DNA from: Bacillota bacterium
GTDB lineage: Bacteria > Bacillota > UBA4882 > UBA8346
Direction of reading: 5' to 3'
Length of the DNA stretch: 64,000 nt
NCBI GenBank assembly: GCA_023435225.1
Contig: JAEYRX010000096.1
Location: 124,001 to 188,000, forward strand
Below, one piece after another: positions 42,595 to 50,523 of this stretch (within the stretch, counting starts at the first letter, position 1; each line of letters begins with the position of its first letter). Below the pieces are notes generated by a model that did not search any database, was not told the origin of the DNA, and saw only the letters and a list, made by a program, of their open reading frames with translations. The position numbers and the translations under genes were made by a program.

Positions 42595-43637
42595 CAGTCT
42601 TCCACCTTTTTCATGATGTGTATGTCATAAGGATCGACCTTCAAACCGACATTCATTCCGGGAGGACGTAAGCGAGTACTATGGATCATCCAGTTGATTC
42701 CTTGGGCCGATACAATCATTTCATAGTGGACCCCTTTAAAAATGGCCGAAATGACTGTACCGTTAAAAAGTCCTTCAGATTCATCCACAATCTTAAGATC
42801 CTCTGGCCGAATCACTACGTCAACCGATTCTTTGGAGTTAAAACCGCTGTCAGAACAACGAATGTTTTCGCCGGCGAATTTAACTACGAAGTCTTCCAAC
42901 ATAATTCCGTCAACGATATTGCTTTCGCCGATAAAACGAGCCACAAAAGCATTTACCGGTTCGTTATAGATTATATCTGGCGCGCCAATCTGTTGGATAC
43001 GGCCTTTATTCATTACTACAATTGTATCGGACATTGTAAGAGCTTCTTCCTGATCATGGGTTATATAGACAAAGGTAATTCCCAATCTCTGTTGCATCGT
43101 TTTCAATTCCAGTTGCATTTCCTTCCGGAGTTGGAGATCCAACGCTCCTAAAGGTTCATCCAAGAGTAATACTTCCGGTTCATTGACCAAAGCGCGGGCG
43201 ATGGCAACCCGTTGTTGTTGTCCGCCGCTCAAAGCATTAACCGATCTTTTTTCATAGTTTGAGAGGGCAACTAAATCAAGGATAGCTCCGACTTTGCGAT
43301 CAATTACTTTTTTTTCAAGTTTCTTGATCTTGAGCCCGAAAGCAATATTTTCATAAACATTCATATGGGGAAACAAGGCGTACTTTTGGAAAACAGTATT
43401 GACTTTACGTTTATAAGGTGGAATGGAGTTGATATTAACTCCATCAAAGAGGATCTCGCCTTCGGTTGGGTGAACAAAACCACCGATTACCCTTAAGGTT
43501 GTTGTTTTGCCACATCCACTTGGTCCGAGCATGGTTAGGAATTCATTTTTTTTAATATGTAAAGTAATATTTTTAATGGCTTCGCTTCCATTATAGTCCT
43601 TGGAAACATTCAGTAAGCCAATAAGATTTTCGGCCAT
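42594..43637 (-). CDS. potA: Spermidine/putrescine ABC transporter ATPase
   Basis: A 347-residue ABC ATPase that powers polyamine import. Walker A is GPSGCGKTT, the signature LSGGQQQRVAIARAL, Walker B LLLDEPLGALD, and the switch His sits in YITHDQEEAL. The C-terminal TOBE domain (VDVVIRPEDLKI, MIHSTRLRPPGMNVGL) is typical of PotA. First gene of the potABCD operon, with a GAGGATG-type ribosome site. Confidence 0.94.
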   Translation of the reverse strand: MAENLIGLLNVSKDYNGSEAIKNITLHIKKNEFLTMLGPSGCGKTTTLRVIGGFVHPTEGEILFDGVNINSIPPYKRKVNTVFQKYALFPHMNVYENIAFGLKIKKLEKKVIDRKVGAILDLVALSNYEKRSVNALSGGQQQRVAIARALVNEPEVLLLDEPLGALDLQLRKEMQLELKTMQQRLGITFVYITHDQEEALTMSDTIVVMNKGRIQQIGAPDIIYNEPVNAFVARFIGESNIVDGIMLEDFVVKFAGENIRCSDSGFNSKESVDVVIRPEDLKIVDESEGLFNGTVISAIFKGVHYEMIVSAQGINWMIHSTRLRPPGMNVGLKVDPYDIHIMKKVED

Positions 43638-44320
43638 TTCTCATCCTCCCTAGAAGTACGGTATTTATCATGAGGAATTTTCAAGATTAGCGTAGAAACA
43701 AAAAAGAACACTACCGGGACAGATCAATACAGCCTATGGCTAAAAGAGGCCTTTAATTAGAACAATCTATATAAAAAAGAATGAAATAAATCCCTCAAAT
43801 AAACTAATTTTTAGGGATAAGAAATTAATTATTCGGATTCATTATAAGTTCAAAGAGATAGATAATCAAGAGCGATCAAAAATGTTTTCCATAAATTTAA
43901 TTTAGAGAGAAAAGAAATTTACATTCAGCTACTGTTATTAATTTAAGAATAGTATAAGATACAAACACAATTTAATTCCAAATAATCGCTAATAGTCTTT
44001 AGTTCGATTTTAAAAAAGTTTAAGAATTTACCTTTTGTTAGGGGAAGCGCTGATTAATCCGATTTTGTGCGAGCAAATATGCGGCATTAGGCATTTTGCG
44101 AAGCACAAAATCGTCACTTATTCAATTAATCAGCGCTTCCTTAGATAAAGCTAATGGTTATTGGCAATAAATTTTTGCAAAGAATTAATAAAACAATTTT
44201 TATCCCAATTTTTATTAATATTAAGATTAAAAGGATTCTTTTTAACTACAAAATTAAGAACCTCTTTCCAGAAGAGGTTCCCGAAACAAGCAAAGATTGT
44301 AGTCGCACCAATGAAAGCTT
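43638..44320. other. Non-coding stretch upstream of potA
   Basis: About 680 bases with no gene. It contains MITE-like copy 3 (44043-44140). Near 43779-43843, AATGAA and TTCATT enclose ATCCCT and AGGGAT, a weaker example of the hairpin type seen at 49289 and 56413. Confidence 0.5.
44043..44140 (+). repeat. 98-bp MITE-like element, copy 3
   Basis: Same orientation as copy 1 and two changes away from it. The element is flanked by TTAG on both sides (44038-44041 and 44141-44144), which is the complement of the CTAA seen around copies 1 and 2; one extra G lies at 44042. Confidence 0.85.
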
Positions 44321-44884
44321 TTAAGCCGATAAAGTCGGTTTCTGGGTAACTGATTTCATAGAGGAGATCTTCCGGGCAATTAATAATAGCAAACTTTTTA
44401 CTCCCTGATAGATACTGAAGAAAAGGATCAACCCGATTAGGGCATAAATTAAGGCTTCAATAGTCGTAGGTATTCCAATCGTATAATTGGCTAAGGTTTG
44501 TTTGGCTATATTAAGGTCCATTTCCTTTAAAAATACCCACCAACGGTTCCAGGGTGAAGCGCTCTTTAATGCGGTCATGGATGAATTTAAATGATTTAAA
44601 CGTTCTAAAAAATCATTGATTAGCTTTCCGGTGGAAATAAATATGATATTGTTTGATTCGAGATGAAACTTGATGTATTCCTCTAAAGTTAAATTATTGG
44701 CGGCGGCAATTTTAGTATAGCCGTCAATGACCCGGCGGATTTCATCCAAGTGACCACCCAGTCTTTGAATATATTGGGAAATAAATTGCGGAAATTGAAC
44801 AAAAACAAAGGCTCCAACTGCTGCAAATATCCGATCGGCAAGTCTGTCAAGGAATTTAAAGGGATAGAGAAACATTTTTTTCAT
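44321..44884 (-). CDS. DUF2937-family membrane protein
   Basis: A 187-residue protein. The N-terminal word DRIFAAVGAFVFVQFPQF and FISQYIQRLGGHLDEIRR are hallmarks of DUF2937. A helical middle follows, and a membrane helix near residues 145-170 (EALIYALIGLILFFSIYQG) precedes a basic tail. The family has no known function. I chose the ATG at 44884, six bases after AGGGGG; the TTG two codons earlier would overlap the ribosome site. Confidence 0.75.
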   Translation of the reverse strand: MKKMFLYPFKFLDRLADRIFAAVGAFVFVQFPQFISQYIQRLGGHLDEIRRVIDGYTKIAAANNLTLEEYIKFHLESNNIIFISTGKLINDFLERLNHLNSSMTALKSASPWNRWWVFLKEMDLNIAKQTLANYTIGIPTTIEALIYALIGLILFFSIYQGVKSLLLLIARKISSMKSVTQKPTLSA

Positions 44885-45036
44885 AAGCAACCCCCTAAGT
44901 TTTGCCTTGGACCTTTTGACATTATTGCATTAAAATATTCGCTGAATAATTAAGTTATTCTGGCGTTTGGTCCTAAACTATATATCAAACAATATGAAGT
45001 GAAGTAATTAAGGCAAATCTCTTGTTATTAAAATTG

Positions 45037-45069
45037 AAAGCCCTCTAGAAAAAATCAGGAGGGCTTTTT
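45037..45069 (-). terminator. Terminator after flagellin
   Basis: AAAGCCCTC and GAGGGCTTT form a 9-bp stem. On the minus strand the T run is weak (TTTCAATTTT); on the plus strand TTTTT follows. Confidence 0.6.
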
Positions 45070-45091
45070 AAATCAATTTAAAGAAGTTAAA

Positions 45092-45898
45092 TTAATATCC
45101 CAGTAGTCTCAATACTTGTCCCGCATTTTGTTTTCCCTGGGCTGCCATAGCTATATTGACATTCTGTAAGATATTCGCCGTGGTTTGTTCCATCATCGCA
45201 GCTGCCATATCAGTATCCCGAATCCGGGACTCGGATGAGGTCTGATTTTCTTTAGCGACTCCCAAGTTATTGATTGTATGATCCAAACGGTTCATGACCG
45301 CTCCCAAATTGGAACGTTCCGAGGAGACGTTAGAAATTGCATTGTCAACCGCTGTTATCCCTTTTCCGGCGGATTGGATGTTGGTCAGGTCAACCGGGTT
45401 GATATTTAGTGTTTTTGAATTAAGTTCCGGGAAAGCAGCGTTCATAGTTTGCAATTCGTTTGGCCCGGTTTGAAATACTGCATTCTTTGAAGAACCGTCA
45501 AGTAATAATTTGTTATTAAAAGAAGTAGTATTTGATATATTGTTAATCTCAGTTCGTAATTGATCAAATTCACCTTGAATAAATTGACGTTGCTCATCGG
45601 TATAGATACCATTGGCTGCTTGGACTGAAAGTTCTTTCATCCGGCCCAACATAGCATGGTTTTCATTTAAAGCGCCTTCGGCGGTTTGAATCATTGAAGA
45701 GCCATCGTAACTGTTGCGGATAGCTTGATCATCACCGCGGACCTGACTTCTCATCATTTCTGAAATGGCTAAGCCGGCGGCATTATCGGCTGCCCGGTTG
45801 ATGGCTTGTCCTGAGTTGAGTTTTTCGGCTGCTTTTGCCTGGCGTAAATTATTACTTAGGTTAAAAACATTGTTTGAAGGGAAACCGTTAATTCTCAT
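45092..45898 (-). CDS. Flagellin
   Basis: A 268-residue flagellin with both terminal D0/D1 domains and almost no variable middle. The N-terminus has AAEKLNSGQAINRAADNAAGLAISEMMR and IQTAEGALNENHAMLGRMKE (quoted in parts), the C-terminus SESRIRDTDMAAAMMEQT and LQNVNIAMAAQGKQNAGQVL. The first 25 residues differ from the usual MRINHNIAALNT pattern. It forms the filament or a minor part of it. No other flagellar gene is nearby, and its promoter looks like a housekeeping one. Confidence 0.93.
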   Translation of the reverse strand: MRINGFPSNNVFNLSNNLRQAKAAEKLNSGQAINRAADNAAGLAISEMMRSQVRGDDQAIRNSYDGSSMIQTAEGALNENHAMLGRMKELSVQAANGIYTDEQRQFIQGEFDQLRTEINNISNTTSFNNKLLLDGSSKNAVFQTGPNELQTMNAAFPELNSKTLNINPVDLTNIQSAGKGITAVDNAISNVSSERSNLGAVMNRLDHTINNLGVAKENQTSSESRIRDTDMAAAMMEQTTANILQNVNIAMAAQGKQNAGQVLRLLGY

Positions 45899-45954
45899 TT
45901 AGATCGCCTTCTTATAAAAATTTAAATTATAAAAAAATATATAGATATATTATT

Positions 45955-45983
45955 ATCATATCACCGAAACCGTTTTGTGTCAA
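45955..45983 (-). promoter_or_regulatory. Promoter of the flagellin gene
   Basis: On the minus strand TTGACA (45978-45983), a 17-base spacer and TATGAT (45955-45960). It lies about 57 bases before the flagellin start. I looked for a sigma-28 signature (TAAA, then GCCGATAA) and found no convincing match. Confidence 0.7.
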
Positions 45984-46133
45984 TTTTAGTACAACAATAG
46001 CAAGTAAGCTAATTAAGGCTGTTATTGTAAGAAAACTATGTTAAAATGTTATGTTCTAATGTTATAATATGAAATGATTATAAAATTATGGAAAAGTAAT
46101 TTTCTTTAATATTTCTAAAAAGGGGTTTTAATA

Positions 46134-47234
46134 ATGGCTATCTTTGATAAGAAAGTTAAATATCTGGTTACTTCGGAGTTTTTGGATTATGCGACATTAA
46201 TTGATCCTAAGGTGGTCGGATTACTAAAAAAACATCAATTCGGGATTTGCCTCTGTGTCCACCAGGGTGAGCTGAACGAGGAGTTGCATCAGGTATGTGA
46301 CATTTATGAACGGGCGGGAATACCCCTTATTTTTTGGCCGTTGTTATCTAAATCCGAAGGTCTATATCTCAACAAATATTCAGTAAAAGCTTATTACAAT
46401 TATCTTGATGAGCTGTTTCAATGGCTAGAGGAAAGGAATCACCGGCTGTACGGTTTGCTGGTCGACTGTGAGCCGGATTATGAGGTTCCACGGCCTAATT
46501 CCATATCTCCGGTACTCGATGGTATATGGGATAATTTAAAAGACTTGGATGAGGAAGCATTCAATAAGGCGATAATTGGTTTTAAACAAATTATCCACAA
46601 AATACGGCTTCATAAATGCAAAGCTATCGGGGCTGCTTTACCTTTCGTCTGTGATGATATCACCGAAAAAAGTGAGGCTTGGCAGGATTATTGGGGTGGA
46701 CCGGTTGCTTGCGTGGAATGGGATGTAATCGTCTTTATGTTGTTTGGCAGTTGGTTTGTTCAAATGGGAATGAATTGGCCTACTGCTCACTATTTAATCT
46801 ACGATTATACCAGGAGAATCCTTAAGAAATGGCGTTATAATACGGTAGTTGCCTTGGGAGTAACCACTCCGGGAACCGGAGCGGAAACCTGCATGTATAA
46901 ATCAGCCGATGAATTAGCTGCTGCTGTTTCCGTAGTAAAAGCAGCCGGGATCAAAAAGATCGGCGTCTATGATCTGAAAGGAATTTTAGAATCCAATAAT
47001 CCGGAAGAATGGCTGATTAAGATTAAAAATGCTCCTCCTTTAAAACCGGACGGACACTCTTTGCCTGAGAGCAGTAAGGTTAGTCACTTTAAAGTTTTTT
47101 TATATAAAGTTACAGTTGATTTATTCGGTCACATATTGGAGATGATAAGGTCTGTTAAAAGCTTTTTAAAGCAATTATTCCAAGGCATAAGGATTGCTAA
47201 GAAGATTAAGGATTCGAATGAAACCAAATTCTAA
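46134..47234 (+). CDS. Unrecognised protein, probably a TIM-barrel (glycosidase-like) fold
   Basis: A 366-residue soluble protein without signal peptide. Residues 1-300 read like alternating strands and helices of a barrel: YLVTSEFLDYATLI, GICLCVHQGEL, IPLIFWPLLS, LYGLLVDCEPDYEVP, KAIGAALPFVCDD, NTVVALGVTTPGTG and KKIGVYDLKGIL. The acidic pair in LLVDCEPDYE sits where many barrel hydrolases keep catalytic residues. The last 60 residues are basic and amphipathic and may touch the membrane. I do not recognise a named family, and the substrate is unknown. Confidence 0.7.
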   Translation: MAIFDKKVKYLVTSEFLDYATLIDPKVVGLLKKHQFGICLCVHQGELNEELHQVCDIYERAGIPLIFWPLLSKSEGLYLNKYSVKAYYNYLDELFQWLEERNHRLYGLLVDCEPDYEVPRPNSISPVLDGIWDNLKDLDEEAFNKAIIGFKQIIHKIRLHKCKAIGAALPFVCDDITEKSEAWQDYWGGPVACVEWDVIVFMLFGSWFVQMGMNWPTAHYLIYDYTRRILKKWRYNTVVALGVTTPGTGAETCMYKSADELAAAVSVVKAAGIKKIGVYDLKGILESNNPEEWLIKIKNAPPLKPDGHSLPESSKVSHFKVFLYKVTVDLFGHILEMIRSVKSFLKQLFQGIRIAKKIKDSNETKF

Positions 47235-47263
47235 TAAAAGACTCCTGTTGGGAGACAGGAGCC
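47232..47263 (-). terminator. Terminator after the DUF4349 gene
   Basis: On the minus strand GGCTCCTGT and ACAGGAGTC pair and are followed by TTTTATT. The same hairpin lies just after the convergent gene on the plus strand. Confidence 0.65.
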
Positions 47264-47395
47264 GAAAAAGAATTTGTTAGATCATTTATTGTTTTACCTA
47301 TTTTATACAAAAATGGTTTTTGCGACTTAATACGCGTTTTAGAAAAAATGATAGTGGAATTAAGTTTTCCAAGTTTAGTCTAATTTAATCTTTTT

Positions 47396-48286
47396 TTATT
47401 TCTTAGTCTTTGACTTGACAAACATTCTGCTATAAATCAAGATTCCACCACCGATAATTAGTAAAAACGGCCAGAGATAAATTAGCCCGACAAATAATGA
47501 AAGTAGAGCGTTCCATCCTTTTATGAAGGCTTCCCCCAGACGGTAGAAGAAGCTGTTTTCGGCTTGAGGCAAACGGTTCAACGTTTGATAAAAGACCAAT
47601 GTAATAGTACTATAATTGACCTGGTCGTTTAGGTACTTCAGTTGTCCTTCGGTAGCCTCAATTTCTTCCCGTATCTGTCCCAATTGGCTTTCAACTTCCA
47701 AAATATCTTTAACATTATCAGCCCGATTTAAGATAGCCAAATAACGTCGCTCAACTTGCCGTTTGGCTTTTAACCGGGCTTCATTATCGATAAATTCGGC
47801 GGTAACATCCTGGGCTTGAATATTTTTATAATCCAAGTAATCCGACTCTTTAAGCAACGATTCTATCAATAAATCAAATTTATTGGCGGGAACTCTGATA
47901 CTCATGGTGTTTTCAAGCGAGTCATAAATATTTTGTTCATTTTCCGAGGCAATATAGGCTTGATATTTTTTGATTATTTCAGCAATATTGACCTGTGATT
48001 GTTTGTAATTACGGACCCGGAATTTGATATTAGCGGTTTTAATAATCTTTAGCGAGCTCTTTTTTTCAGGAGCGATTGGATTAAGAGATTTTTGGGGACT
48101 AAATGTTTCATTTGTTGCGCTGGCTAATTTCATTTCTCTTTCAGGCATGAACCCAACGGAATCTTTAGGAACTTCCCGTTTTACCATATTAACAGAAGAG
48201 TAATTCAATAAAAGCAAACTTAAACTGAAAATTATCAAAACAATGATTCCGATTAATACCGGGTAAAATAATTTAGTTTTTGTCAT
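47396..48286 (-). CDS. DUF4349 membrane protein
   Basis: A 296-residue protein anchored by an N-terminal helix (residues 8-30) and a C-terminal helix (about 265-285). Between them lies the DUF4349 domain: IIKTANIKFRVRNYKQSQ, IRVPANKFDLLIESL, QAQDVTAEFIDNEARLKAK, a coiled coil with ILEVESQLGQIREEIE, and YSTITLVFYQ. The family occurs in many bacteria as an envelope protein of unknown role. Confidence 0.85.
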   Translation of the reverse strand: MTKTKLFYPVLIGIIVLIIFSLSLLLLNYSSVNMVKREVPKDSVGFMPEREMKLASATNETFSPQKSLNPIAPEKKSSLKIIKTANIKFRVRNYKQSQVNIAEIIKKYQAYIASENEQNIYDSLENTMSIRVPANKFDLLIESLLKESDYLDYKNIQAQDVTAEFIDNEARLKAKRQVERRYLAILNRADNVKDILEVESQLGQIREEIEATEGQLKYLNDQVNYSTITLVFYQTLNRLPQAENSFFYRLGEAFIKGWNALLSLFVGLIYLWPFLLIIGGGILIYSRMFVKSKTKK

Positions 48287-48413
48287 GATTTTAACCTCCG
48301 TATTAGATTCTTATTAATTTGACAAGGTGAGCTATTAGAAAGTTCCCTAAATTTTATGCTTAAAATAATACTTTTCAAAAATCGATATTGATTGATATTA
48401 TGGGAAATTTGAT

Positions 48414-48965
48414 TTAATCAAAAGTTGAATCCAATATAATTTTAGTAACTATTCCTTTAGAAATCTTGAATTGAATAGATAATAAATCGACTCCATAGTT
48501 ATAGCTATTGTCTTCTTTCCGTGTCGCCCCATACTTCTCCAAAACTTTAGTATACTGATCGCCGATTTTAATTCCCCGAAAAGTTTCATATTTAGTACTT
48601 GATACAATGATTGAAAAGACTTTATCCGGTAATTTCGGAGCGGGTTTATTCTTTTTACAACTGCTAAGAAACTTTATGGTAAGGCCTGGATAGTTCCATG
48701 TATCCCAATAAACCATATAATCAGGGTTTTGATAAGCTTCATCGGTGGTCTGACTCCGTTTAGCAGGAGTGCCGAATTTTTCGATAACTTTAGCTGCCGA
48801 ACTTCCAAGCCCTATTCCATCAATAGTAAAATCAGCCGGTTGATAAGTATCATAAAAATAACTTGATACTGGGATGTTTTGAAAGGAGTTTCTTTGAGAA
48901 ATAAAATAGATGCTAGTTATTAAAAAAACTATAATGACAGATGCCCATAGCCAATATTTTTTCAT
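48414..48965 (-). CDS. Membrane-anchored protein with two BamE/SmpA-like repeats
   Basis: A 183-residue protein with one N-terminal helix (about residues 5-22) and two related units. FTIDGIGLGSSAAKVIEKFG and, near the end, RGIKIGDQYTKVLEKYGATR share the G-x-x-x-G, hydrophobic, K-x-G pattern of BamE/SmpA-type domains. It should face outward. It ends about 130 bases before the next gene upstream of DUF4349 on the same strand, so the two may be linked. The ATG at 48965 is preferred because the helix follows directly. Confidence 0.65.
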   Translation of the reverse strand: MKKYWLWASVIIVFLITSIYFISQRNSFQNIPVSSYFYDTYQPADFTIDGIGLGSSAAKVIEKFGTPAKRSQTTDEAYQNPDYMVYWDTWNYPGLTIKFLSSCKKNKPAPKLPDKVFSIIVSSTKYETFRGIKIGDQYTKVLEKYGATRKEDNSYNYGVDLLSIQFKISKGIVTKIILDSTFD

Positions 48966-49371
48966 TATCCACCATCCCTCAGCCAATAAAAAGTCAGTTA
49001 GTTAATTTAAGTATATCAAATTTTTTAATAAATTCTTTAAAATTGTAAGATAAGCTATTTGCTAATTTTAAATTTAGTGTTCTTGGGGGCGTTTAATATT
49101 CAAAAAAAATTAGCTGGAAAGAGAAGCACATCATTACAATAAATAAATGCGCAATTTAGTATGGAATTATCAAAAAAAGAAAAAATAAGCCTCTCTTCTA
49201 AGAAATTTAGTAGAGAGGCTTTATTTTAATATTTGAGGGTTTTTCATAATTAAAAAATTTGACATTTCGATACAATATATTGTATATAGAATGAAGTAAA
49301 TTTCTTTTATATTGTTTACATTCTTACTGCCGAATGGTAAACAATTAAATATTGATATTTACTTCATTCCC
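48966..49371. other. Non-coding stretch with terminator, direct repeat and hairpin element
   Basis: No gene. AAGCCTCTCT (49187-49196) and AGAGAGGCTT (49212-49221) form a terminator-like stem followed by TATTTT. 49241-49282 is a 42-base word repeated with six changes at 52578-52619. 49289-49369 is a hairpin element ending three bases before the nitroreductase stop codon. Confidence 0.6.
49289..49369. repeat. ~81-nt nested hairpin element
   Basis: GAATGAAGTAAAT (49289-49301) pairs perfectly with ATTTACTTCATTC (49357-49369). Inside, ATTGTTTAC with ATTC pairs with GAAT and GGTAAACAAT. The outer arm resembles the arms of the elements at 56413 and 56508. Confidence 0.7.
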
Positions 49372-49878
49372 TTATTTATATATCACTAATTCCTCCAATG
49401 ATTTTCTAACCCTGTTCGCCGGAGGAGGTACTTGGGCGTATCCTAACGGAGTAAACACAACCGGTTCCAAGGTGTTGTCCAAATCTAAGATCACTTTAGC
49501 TGCTTGACGGTCGAAAGCGCCGATCCAGCAGGTCCCTATACCAAGGGCGGTAGCGGCCAGTATAATATGGTCCATAACAATAGCCACATCTACATCGGCA
49601 TAGCTTTTTTGGTCTTTCCGGACCCAACACTTGGCCGGGATTGAACAGACTCCGAGGATTAGTGGAGCTTCAGCAAACCAATCCCTGGGATAGATTTTTT
49701 TTAATTCGGCTTCTCGACCGGTTGTATCTATCACTAAAATCTTAAATGCTTGATAATTAACGGCTGTGGGAGCTAACCTTGCTGCTTCCAGGATTTGCTG
49801 CAGCTTCTCCGGTTCAACTTTATCGGGTTTATATGAGCGTGCGCTGTAACGGTTTTTTATTATCTCAAAATACTCCAT
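49372..49878 (-). CDS. Nitroreductase-family protein
   Basis: A 168-residue short nitroreductase. NRYSARSYKPDKVEPEKL at the N-terminus, ARLAPTAVNYQAFKIL (FMN loop) and ALGIGTCWIGAFD are the family words, and PLGYAQVPPP closes it. It probably binds FMN as a dimer and reduces small aromatic or flavin-like compounds with NAD(P)H. It is shorter than, and not closely related to, the one at 13231-13854. Confidence 0.88.
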   Translation of the reverse strand: MEYFEIIKNRYSARSYKPDKVEPEKLQQILEAARLAPTAVNYQAFKILVIDTTGREAELKKIYPRDWFAEAPLILGVCSIPAKCWVRKDQKSYADVDVAIVMDHIILAATALGIGTCWIGAFDRQAAKVILDLDNTLEPVVFTPLGYAQVPPPANRVRKSLEELVIYK

Positions 49879-49950
49879 AAAGAGAACCTCCTTTAAAATT
49901 AGAATATTATATAATTACCTTTCTTATTTTAATAAAAGCGATAGTTATTT

Positions 49951-50523
49951 TTATATATTATAACCAGCTTCAAATGCTTTTAAATTTACTTCCAAAGCTT
50001 TAGCTGGTACTACTTCCCGGATTGATCCCAACCAAACATCTTTGGGAATATCGGTTGACTTGGCCAACAGCCCTATTAAAACAATATTAACCACTTTAAG
50101 GTTACCACATTCTTTGGCGATTTTTAAAGCATCAACAGTTACAATACTTTTTAACTTCTCTTGTAATGCAGTTATAATTCCATCAGGATATTTTGCTTTC
50201 CCGATAATTACCGGCATCGGGTCAATCCGTTGTTCGTTAATAATTATCGTTCCATCATTTTTTAAATAATCAGCCCAGCGAATAGCTTCTAATCTTTCAA
50301 AAGCCAGAATTACATCGGCCTCTCCTTTTTCAATCAAAGGAGAATAAACTTTTGACCCCAGTTTAACATAGGTAACAACACTCCCGCCCCTTTGCGACAT
50401 ACCGTGGACTTCCGATACTTTAACATCCAGATTTTGTTTTAAGGCTACATTACCTAGAACTCGGCTGGCTAATAACGTACCCTGCCCGCCGACACCGACA
50501 ATCATTATTTGGAGATTATTCAT
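49951..50523 (-). CDS. iorB: Indolepyruvate ferredoxin oxidoreductase, beta subunit
   Basis: A 190-residue gamma-type domain subunit of a 2-oxoacid:ferredoxin oxidoreductase. IMIVGVGGQGTLLASRVLG is the hallmark glycine loop and VSEVHGMSQRGGSVVTYVKLG the second conserved word. With IorA it oxidises arylpyruvates from amino-acid breakdown to aryl-CoA and reduces ferredoxin. I chose the ATG at 50523, which overlaps the iorA end by eight bases and has AGGTGGA in front; a longer frame would lie inside iorA. Confidence 0.93.
   Translation of the reverse strand: MNNLQIMIVGVGGQGTLLASRVLGNVALKQNLDVKVSEVHGMSQRGGSVVTYVKLGSKVYSPLIEKGEADVILAFERLEAIRWADYLKNDGTIIINEQRIDPMPVIIGKAKYPDGIITALQEKLKSIVTVDALKIAKECGNLKVVNIVLIGLLAKSTDIPKDVWLGSIREVVPAKALEVNLKAFEAGYNI

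Noticed and set aside
42681..43151. Open frame of 156 codons on the plus strand
   Set aside because: Antisense to potA, whose motifs are complete.
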